Of a stretch of DNA of 12,170 nucleotides, positions 7,701 through 12,170 are shown in pieces. The number at the start of each line of letters is the position of its first letter. The first letter of the stretch is position 1. The DNA is taken from contig MU658128.1 of assembly GCA_026770575.1 (NCBI GenBank), positions 1 through 12,170 of the forward strand, in the 5' to 3' direction. A program made the position numbers and the translations under genes. This DNA comes from Pelagophyceae sp. CCMP2097 (lineage: Eukaryota; Sar; Pelagophyceae). The notes under the pieces were generated by a model. The model saw only the letters and a program-made list of their open reading frames with translations. It made no database searches and had not been told where the DNA came from.

Positions 7701-10700
7701 GCGTCGTGCTCACGCTGCGGTCGGCGGCGCGAATCGAAAACCGCTGCGAGAACGCAATCGACGTCGGCCTCGATGCGGGCTGCGGCGCGGCCGTCGCAGT
7801 CTTGGGCTGCGTCGAGGCGCGCGCCTCCCTCGACGTCGCGCTGGACGCCGTCGCCGCTGCGCCACCTCGGGCGCTCATCGTCGTGCGCCGTGGCGCGGCC
7901 GACCGCTGGACGCGCGCCTGCGCGCTGCGGGACGTCGTCGAAGGTGGCCGCGGCGCGGCGGCCGGCGCGGGCGACCCGCCAAACGACGCCACGTCGAACC
8001 GCCGGCCGCCGGCGTATTTGCGCGCGGGCGCGTCGGCGCAGCTCCGGACGTGCGTGGCGAGCCTCTGCGGCGTGGCGTCGGTCGTCGTGCATCCCGCGTG
8101 GCGGCTGCGCAGCGGCCTCTCGGCGAGGTGCTGCGTCGCGATGGCACGGTGCTGGCCACGCGACGGCGACGACTACGCCGGCGTCGTCGAGCTGGGCGCC
8201 GGCGGCCGCGTCAACGTCGCGGACGCGCTGACGGCGCCGTTTTGGTGTCTGCGCCTGGACGGCTTTGAGGACCACTCCGACTGGGTAGACGTCTCGCAGC
8301 TCTTCGACGAGGCGGTCGTTTCCGCGCCGGAGGCCATGCGCGAAGAACGCGCATGCACCTTCGTCGTCCAGCAGCGGCGGCGCGATGCGGCGCCGAGGAG
8401 CCTCGCGCTCACGCTGCGTCTGCGCCGCGCGCCGCCGGGGCAGCCGCGGGCGCATTCGCCGGCGAGCAGCGCGCAGCTCGAGCTCGTCTGCGCGGCGATC
8501 GTCGTCGACCGGACGCGGCTGCGCCTCAGCTACGCGACGCGTGCAGAACCGCACGCCGTACGCGACGAGGCGGACGGCGTCCCGCGCGACGATCGTGCGG
8601 CGGGCGGCGCCCCTGCCGCCGGGGCCGCGACGATGCTCGACCTCTCGCCCCACGCTGCGGTGACGCTCGAGGCGGCCTGCGGCGCGTGCGTCGCGCGGTC
8701 GCCGGCGTTTGTGCCCTCGCAGCTCTGCTCCGCGGCGGTCGCCGCGGGCGCCGCCGACGCAGAGGCGCCGCGGCGGCACGCGCGCGTCGCGCTCCTCTTC
8801 CGGCCGCGGCCGGGCGCGGCCGGCGCGAGTGGCGCGCTCTGCGAGCTCGGCGTCTACGAGCACCCGCACACCGCCGAGCACCCGCGCGCGTCCGCGTACG
8901 CGCTCGCAATCGTGCCCCGCATCGGCGTCTCGCACGGCTCCCGGCTGCTCGAGGGGTGCGCCGCCACGCCGACGCCGCCACCCGGGCGCGGGGAGAGGCG
9001 GCCTAGGTACGTCGTCGTCGCGCGGCAGTCGCCGGCGCTGCCGGCGCTGCCGCCGTTCGACGACGACGCGCGCGACGCGGGCGGCGGGGGGCCGCCGCGG
9101 TGCCGCGCCGGGTTCGGCGGCGGGATCTCGCCGCTGTACTGGCCGCGATCGACGCCGCCCTTTTCCATCGAGCTCGGCCTCGTCGGCACCCGCGTCGGGG
9201 ATCGGGGTCGGGGGACGCGGACCTCGGCATCGAAGGGTGTGTCGTGCAGATCCTGGGGAGGGCCCGTCGTACGCACGGGTGATGCCCGAGCGCGCGACCG
9301 TTGCGCTGGCGGCCGCTGAATTCCGCTTAGGTCGACGCGGCAACTGCAACTGTAGACTGGTCCGACGGCGCCGTCGATTGGAGCGAGCCGCTGCACGTGG
9401 CGACGCTGGACCAGGGCGCGCGCGTCGTCGTCATCCCCGCGCCGCCGCGCGCGCCGCCGCGCGTGCTCGACGCGCTCATCACCGCGCGCGTCATCGCCGA
9501 CGGCGACGCCGCCACGTTCGAACTCGTCGTCAAGACGTCGTGGGACGACGACCGCGAGGGTCCGTCGGCGGCGCCGGCCGCTTTGCAGCGGGCCGCGGCG
9601 CCGGGCCGCGTCTCGTCGTTGCTGGACCAGTGGTCTGCCCTGGACGGCGTCGACGTCCGTTTAGAGGCGGACGCGCTCGCGCTGCGCTTCGCCGACGCGG
9701 GGCTCGACGTCGTCGCGCCGCGCGGCGCCGCAGCCTCGTGCGCCATCGCAGGCGACCGCGTGCGCCTCCGCCTCGAGGTGCGCGCATTCGCCGTCCGCGA
9801 CGCCGGCGGCGGCGCGCCCGCGTTCGCGACGCACGGAGTCTTCGAGGACAGCGACCGGCACGCGCTCCGCGTCGCCGCACGCATCGAGTGCGGCGACGGC
9901 GCCGGCCGCCTCGCCGCCGCAATCGACGTCGGCGATGCGGCCGTGTCGCTGTCAGAGGCCGCCGTCTGGCGCGCCTGCGTCGCCGCGCAGCGCTGGCGCG
10001 GCGCCTGGGACGCGGTCACGTCGGCGGAGTCGCGCGCGCGACGCCCCGCGTCCGGCGCGCACGAGACGCGCTACGCCGTCGACCGCGTCGCGTACAGCGC
10101 GTTTTCGCTGCGGCCGCTCAGCCTCGCACCCGACGCCGGCGCGCGCCAGGCCTGGCTCAAGGCCCTCGACGGTCCCGACGGCGCCGCGCTCCGCGCCCTC
10201 GCGCGCGCGGCGGCGGCGTTCCCGCGCCTCGCCATCGCCGACGCGGACCTCGCGTTCGACGCCGGCGACGTCCGGCCGCGCGCGCCCGCGGCGCTCGGCA
10301 GCATCTGTGCGCTCGTCGGCGAAGCGTACCTCGCCCAAGTCAGCAAGCGCTGGTGGAGCCTCGCGACGTCTCTGTCGCTTCAGGCCCCGCGCCGGCCCGC
10401 GCCCCCGCCGCAGCAGCCGCTCCGCCGCACGCCGCCGCAAGCGCTGCACGCGGACGACCGCGTGCCGGACGTCGACTCGCCCCGCGCGCCGCCGCCGCGC
10501 GACGCGGACGACGCGGGCGCGGCGCCCGAGTTTCTGTACCACGAAGAGTCGATTCTGATCGAAGGCTCCGACCCGCTCGGCATGGTCATCGCGTGGCGCG
10601 GCGACGGGGCGCCCGTCGTCGCGGAACGACGGCGCTGTGCCGCGCTCGTCGCCCGCGCGCTCTTAAACGTCGACGTCGAAGACGTCCTCGTCGCCATCGA

Positions 10701-11245
10701 CGGCCGCGCGGCGCACTCGTTCGTCGTACGTGCCCCCCCGGGCCTTCGAGACGCACTCAGCACCGCGCCGCGCCGCGGGGCACCGCCGGCGGTGGCGCGG
10801 TAGGCCGCCGAGCTCGTCGACGCGATGCGCGCTCGCCCGCTGACGCTCCTCATCCGCACAAAGGCGGCGCGCCTCCTCACAGTCTGCGTGCCGGCGGTTG
10901 ACGCGCAGCTCGGCTTCTCCGTCGGTCAGTGATGCAGCGGAGAGGACGCGCGCCCGCCCCGGCAAGGGTGCCCCGCGGGAGACGCCGTCGGAAGGTGGCG
11001 CCGCAGCGGAGCGGCTGCATCCGACGCGTCCGGCCGTAGGCGTGCACCCGCGCCTCCGCGTGCTCGTGCTGACGGCCGTGCGCGGCGGCTCGGCGCTGGC
11101 TCGCGCCGGCGTGCCGCCGGGCGCCGCGCTCGTTTCGCTCTCGGGCCACGACGTGGCGCGCTTCGGCCTCGAGGAGCTAACCGACCTCGCGCGCCACCTC
11201 GCGGCCACGGACCGCCTCGTCACGCTCCGCGTCTTCGAGACCTGA
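1785..11245 (+). CDS. VPS13-like bridge-type lipid transfer protein with C-terminal PDZ pair
   Basis: Exons as read: 1785-1859, 1910-1991, 2066-2630, 2677-3230, 3310-3586, 3634-9193, 9331-10725, 10804-10924, 11007-11245. They total 8,868 nt, an exact multiple of three, giving about 2,955 residues against roughly 3,100-4,300 in typical VPS13 proteins. The Chorein_N-type domain begins at residue 60 (MLECALAEWVDGG, then GELVLRDVRLKA). RFEVTITDFSVTYSS near 242 and a helical KLEAADRRRLQALESD segment near 430 match the VPS13 N-terminal layout. A VAB-like region (about 1740-2400) includes RIENRC, PRYVVVARQ and LYWPRSTPPFSIEL. A VPS13 C-terminal-like segment (about 2620-2715) is followed by PDZ-like domains at about 2775-2855 and 2856-2955. 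The family moves lipids between membranes at contact sites. No transmembrane segment is evident. The start has G at -3 and +4. The weakest point is the junction at 9182-9330. Confidence 0.85.
1860..1909 (+). other. Intron 1 of the VPS13-like gene (50 nt)
   Basis: Donor GTGCGC, acceptor CAAAAG, with a branch-point-like CTGAC at 1891-1895. It is phase 0. It joins MDGKSMRSRLARGAGEAALK... to an Ala/Lys-rich exon whose own frame has a stop at 1892-1894, so an exon must start after that point. Confidence 0.6.
1992..2065 (+). other. Intron 2 of the VPS13-like gene (74 nt)
   Basis: Donor GTGCGG after ...FVRKIEP, acceptor GGCTAG. It is phase 1 and rebuilds a Gly codon before KATVRRMLEC. A stop in the downstream frame at 1999-2001 lies inside the intron. 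If introns 1 and 2 are wrong, translation could instead start at the ATG at 2086. Confidence 0.65.
2086..2424 (+). other. Chorein_N-type domain (lipid-channel entrance)
   Basis: MLECALAEWVDGG resembles the conserved VPS13/ATG2 start (MLE...LLN..LG). After a low-complexity Ala/Pro/Gly insert it continues with LRVSLRRGELVLRDVRL, WVDVGSVVGEVRVVVPY and VELARVHLLL, the alternating strands of the chorein N-terminus. Known family role: one end of the hydrophobic groove that carries lipids. The insert between the first helix and first strand is longer than usual. Confidence 0.8.
2631..2676 (+). other. Intron 3 of the VPS13-like gene (46 nt)
   Basis: Donor GTGCGT, acceptor TTGTAG, phase 2. Splicing gives RAFERFEVTITDFSV, which restores the conserved VPS13 strand after the chorein domain. 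Unspliced, the upstream frame ends at its own TAG, which is the acceptor. Confidence 0.85.
3231..3309 (+). other. Intron 4 of the VPS13-like gene (79 nt; acceptor may be 3318)
   Basis: The frame switches between AIAKP and RAGFAKLEAADRRR. The only well-placed donor is GTCGCA at 3231. Acceptors ending at 3309 (ACCAG) and 3318 (GCGCAG) both keep frame; the better-looking GACGCAG at 3290 does not. The intron shares CGCCTTTTCGA with intron 3. Confidence 0.65.
3587..3633 (+). other. Intron 5 of the VPS13-like gene (47 nt)
   Basis: Donor GTGCGTCC, identical over 8 bases to that of intron 3; acceptor GAGTAG. It is phase 2 and moves the frame from LALTLSKS to YGATSALRRAAPD...RDFELTVSV. An acceptor three bases earlier (3630) would also keep frame. 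Confidence 0.7.
6003..6040 (+). repeat. In-frame 18-bp tandem duplication
   Basis: AGGTCCGCGTCGACGGCA is present twice in tandem (6003-6020 and 6021-6038, the match running to 6040), encoding VRVDGK twice. A partial third copy (ARVDG) follows 12 bases later. It sits in the long beta-rich exon and keeps frame. Confidence 0.85.
7589..7642 (+). repeat. In-frame 27-bp tandem duplication
   Basis: Nine codons, FGNIVAEYS, are repeated immediately as FGHVVAEYS. The two DNA copies (7589-7615 and 7616-7642) differ at two of 27 positions, which points to a fairly recent duplication inside the VAB-like region. Confidence 0.92.
9194..9330 (+). other. Unresolved intron or introns in the VPS13-like gene
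   Basis: The frame must change between LYWPRSTPPFSIELGL and VDAATATVDWSDGAVDWSEP. The acceptor GCTTAG ending at 9330 is convincing and leaves phase 0. In-frame donors for a single intron are GTCGGG at 9194 (137 nt) or GTCGGC at 9182 (149 nt). An alternative with a 29-nt exon (9250-9278) between introns 9207-9249 and 9279-9330 also keeps frame. I list the single intron from 9194. Confidence 0.5.
10078..10380 (+). other. VPS13 C-terminal-like segment
   Basis: VDRVAYSAFSLRPLSLAP, then a helical ALARAAAAFPRLAIADADLAF and QVSKRWWSLATSLSL, follow the layout of the conserved region after VAB in VPS13. There a strand with a PLK/PLS-type motif precedes helices and an HY..Q-like segment. The glycine-rich G-N-P motif that normally follows is not seen. 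Confidence 0.45.
10543..10860 (+). other. PDZ-like domain 1 (split by an intron)
   Basis: ESILIEGSDPLGMVIAWRG carries a PLG-type peptide-binding loop. LNVDVEDVLVAIDGRAAHSF is the usual GD-x-L-x-x-I-D/N-G strand region. After splicing, AAELVDAMRARPLTLLIRT gives the alpha2 helix and last strand. The fold is clear only when intron 10726-10803 is removed. PDZ domains bind C-terminal or internal peptides. Confidence 0.7.
10726..10803 (+). other. Intron of the VPS13-like gene inside PDZ 1 (78 nt)
   Basis: Donor GTACGT, acceptor GCGGTAG, phase 0. The TAG that ends the upstream frame is the acceptor itself. Splicing joins IDGRAAHSFV to AAELVDAMRA, the expected PDZ helix. Confidence 0.82.
10861..11242 (+). 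other. PDZ-like domain 2 at the C-terminus
   Basis: LLTVCVPAVDAQLGFSV, spliced to ERLHPTRPAVGVHPRLRVLVL, is followed by GGSALARAGVPPGAALVSLS, then GLEELTDLARHLA and LVTLRVFET at the stop. The order matches PDZ: an LGF carboxylate loop, an A-x-x-A-G-V/L-x-x-G turn, then helix and strand. Confidence 0.72.
10925..11006 (+). other. Last intron of the VPS13-like gene (82 nt)
   Basis: Donor GTCAGT, acceptor GCCGCAG, phase 1. It removes a stop just after LGFSVGQ and links the PDZ 2 ligand loop to the rest of that domain. Confidence 0.75.
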
Positions 11246-11300
11246 CACCACGTGGGCCACCCGTAAAATCATTCGACAAGCAGCCCGGTGCGGACGACGG
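11246..11300 (+). other. Short 3' region between the convergent genes
   Basis: After the TGA at 11243-11245 there is an A-rich CGTAAAATC at about 11261-11269 that might act as a polyadenylation signal. No standard AATAAA is seen. The facing gene's coding-like sequence covers this stretch on the other strand. Confidence 0.3.
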
Positions 11301-11320
11301 GGACTCCGGTGGACTCCGGT
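11301..11320. repeat. 10-bp tandem duplication GGACTCCGGT
   Basis: Two perfect adjacent copies. The unit is not a multiple of three, so a copy-number change would shift the minus-strand frame that runs through it near the end of the EF-hand locus. Confidence 0.85.
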
Positions 11321-11485
11321 GGAGGAGAGGAAGACGAAGAGGCCGCTGAACGGCACGGCGTGGTAGACTACTGAGATCTGGCGGAATACGTCGGAGACGG
11401 GCGCCGGGAGGTTCGCGCCGGCGTCGGCGCCGGCGAGCACGTCGGCAAACGCGTCGAGCGACGCGTCGAGAGGCGTGCCGCCGGC

Positions 11486-11532
11486 CTCCGCGACGGAGTT
11501 CGGCGCCGCAGCGCCGGCAGCGAGTAGGAGAC
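11486..11532 (-). other. Probable 47-nt intron in the EF-hand locus
   Basis: Minus-strand donor GTCTCC after ...ARLAAC, acceptor GCGGAG before AGGTPLDASL, phase 0. Its length equals that of intron 5 of the VPS13-like gene. The splice signals are weak; the frame switch is the main support. Confidence 0.45.
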
Positions 11533-11664
11533 GCACGCGGCGAGGCGCGCCGGCCCATTCGTCGAGTTGGCCACGCGCTCAAACGCGGCGGGGCGCTCTC
11601 GCGAGAGCTGCTTGAAGCCCGCCTCGGTATTTGCCGCCGCCGCCGTCGAGACGCGCGCCGCGCG

Positions 11665-12170
11665 CTACGCCGTCCACGCCGCCTCGAGCCGCTGCCGGAT
11701 GGCCTCGTTTCGCTGCAGCACGCCGTCGTCGTTCGCGTCCTGCGTCTCAAAGACCTACGAGGCGCGCTCCAGAGGCGGCCCTTGTCGACGGACCCCCGGA
11801 AACGGTCCCCTGCCGACGGGCCCCTGTCGACGCCCCCCCGACGGTCCGCCCGCGTCTCCCTCGTGGGCCCGCGCGGCTTCACCTGCTCGATGAGCCTGTT
11901 CTTGAGGAAGAGCGAATTGCGCTTGGCGGCGCGCGCGTCGTCGACGTTGTCGACGAGCATGCGCCGCAGGGCCGTCTTGAGCTCGTCGAGGGAGACGACG
12001 CCGTCGCCGTTGGCGTCGGCGGCGGCGAAGAACCTGTCCAAAGACGCCACCTGCCCGCCCTCCTCATCGGCGCGCATCTCCTGCTCCAGCGCCGCCGCCT
12101 CGTTTCGCAGCGCCGCCGCCCGCGCCAAAATGGCCGCGTACGACTCGTCGCCGACGCCGCTCCAAGCGAC
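11665..12170 (-). CDS. EF-hand calcium-binding protein, 5' partial
   Basis: Two exons are visible: 12170-11883 (96 codons, open to the right edge) and 11754-11665, joined in phase 0. Residues 52-63 (DANGDGVVSLDE) and 102-113 (DANDDGVLQRNE) are complete EF-hand loops, with acidic or polar ligands at positions 1, 3, 5 and 9 and Glu at 12, so both should bind calcium. The helix before loop 1 is SLDRFFAAA; the second E-helix (LKNRLIEQVFETQ) is formed only after splicing. An Ala/Glu-rich helix (ARAAALRNEAAALEQEMRA) comes first and may be a coiled coil. The frame ends at a TAG only 12 codons after loop 2, while coding-like sequence follows it. The start lies outside the window. It converges on the VPS13-like gene. 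The specific function is unknown. Confidence 0.78.
11755..11882 (-). other. Intron between the two EF-hand exons (128 nt)
   Basis: Minus-strand donor GTGAAG after ...NRLIEQ, acceptor CTCGTAG before VFETQDANDD, phase 0. Splicing completes the incoming helix of the second EF-hand. It contains degenerate 14-bp repeats. Confidence 0.8.
11779..11844. repeat. Degenerate ~14-bp repeats in an intron
   Basis: CCCTTGTCGACGG (11779), CCCCTGCCGACGGG (11807), CCCCTGTCGACG (11821) and CCCCCGACGG (11835) share a CCCYTGYCGACGG core; the last three are spaced by 14 bp. It is probably a small minisatellite. Confidence 0.6.

Larger units (their letters stand above)
7300..9400 (+). other. VAB-like (Vps13 adaptor-binding) region
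   Basis: It starts around GFCAMSVRNSTGVDIEL and runs through VVLTLRSAARIENRC, CLRLDGFEDHSDWVDVSQLF, RPRYVVVARQ and LYWPRSTPPFSIELGL to VDWSDGAVDWSEPLHV. These fit the repeated strand pattern of VPS13 VAB domains, where the N-R-C/N-R-T and Y-V-V-V-x-x-Q positions recur. Known role in yeast: binding of Pro-x-Pro adaptor motifs that choose the membrane. Boundaries are approximate and divergence is high. Confidence 0.6.
11177..11664 (-). other. Coding-like continuation of the EF-hand locus past a TAG
   Basis: Directly after the TAG, and in the same frame, the strand reads NTEAGFKQLSRERPAAFER and NSTNGPARLAAC. A 47-nt intron (11532-11486) then changes frame to AGGTPLDASLDAFADVL, followed by DVFRQISVVYHAVPFSGLF and LFVFLSS. 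The first 44 codons and last 102 look like protein in composition and in GC-ending codons. Frame stays open to a TAA/TAG/TGA stop at 11179-11177, inside the antisense of the VPS13 last exon; the true end may be earlier. No domain recognised; the hydrophobic VVYHAVPFSGLFVFL stretch could be buried or membrane-associated. It may be the C-terminal part of the EF-hand protein if the TAG is an error, a recoded codon or a missed splice. Confidence 0.4.

Noticed and set aside
2375..9319. Treating the single long frame from 2375 to 9319 as the whole gene
   Set aside because: Its first 300 bases are a shadow of the chorein-type exon, positions about 3231-3633 hold family-like sequence in another frame, and its last 130 bases lack protein-like character. 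The spliced model explains all three.
7580..9349. Minus-strand open frame of 589 codons opposite the VPS13-like exon
   Set aside because: It is extremely Arg/Ala/Pro-rich with no domain pattern. Long antisense frames are expected opposite GC-rich coding sequence. The same applies to minus-strand frames at 5345-7015 and 3107-4150.
8709..10901. Plus-strand open frame of 730 codons in a third frame
   Set aside because: It is dominated by Arg and runs through sequence where the other plus frames carry VAB-like and PDZ-like motifs. It is a GC-driven shadow; only a short piece near 9250-9278 might be a micro-exon.
1..12170. Bacterial genome interpretation
   Set aside because: GC content alone would fit a high-GC bacterium, but spliced domain reconstruction at many GT...AG sites, VPS13 and RING/Sel1 families and the lack of operon structure indicate a eukaryote.
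1..12170. CRISPR arrays, tRNA, rRNA, transposase or phage genes
   Set aside because: I saw no regularly spaced repeats, no tRNA-like cloverleaf, no rRNA motifs and no recombinase or transposase signature on either strand.

Overview
The window looks like nuclear DNA from a GC-rich unicellular eukaryote. The coding parts are very GC-rich, the reading frames are broken by short GT...AG introns, and the left-hand gene is a RING plus Sel1-repeat protein of a kind I associate with pelagophyte algae such as Aureococcus. That organism call is inference from gene style and composition; no marker gene here proves it.

Layout. (1) Positions 1-773, minus strand: the 5' part of a RING-like/Sel1-repeat gene running off the left edge, with two GTAAGC-donor introns. 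(2) 774-1784: a divergent intergenic region, clearly more AT-rich than the rest, with two fold-back structures, a short direct repeat and a weak TATA-like stretch. (3) 1785-11245, plus strand: one large gene for a VPS13-like bridge-type lipid transfer protein of about 2,955 residues. I read nine exons: five short ones at the 5' end, one of about 5.56 kb, and three at the 3' end. The protein has a short Ala/Lys-rich N-terminal extension, a Chorein_N-type N-terminus, a long beta-rich body, a VAB-like region, a VPS13 C-terminal-like segment and two C-terminal PDZ-like domains. (4) 11177-12170, minus strand: a convergent EF-hand gene, 5'-truncated by the right edge. It has two canonical calcium loops, an in-frame TAG after the second, and coding-like sequence beyond the TAG that reaches antisense into the last VPS13 exon.

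Functionally, VPS13-family proteins are known to move lipids in bulk between membranes at organelle contact sites, and PDZ domains bind short peptides. A plausible but untested reading is that the C-terminal PDZ pair positions this lipid bridge on a membrane partner. No operon-type link to the neighbours is expected.

The main uncertainties are the exon junction between about 9182 and 9330, the acceptor of the intron starting at 3231, the true start of the RING/Sel1 gene, and the meaning of the TAG at 11665-11667. All gene models come from reading frames and splice signals by eye, with no transcript or database support.
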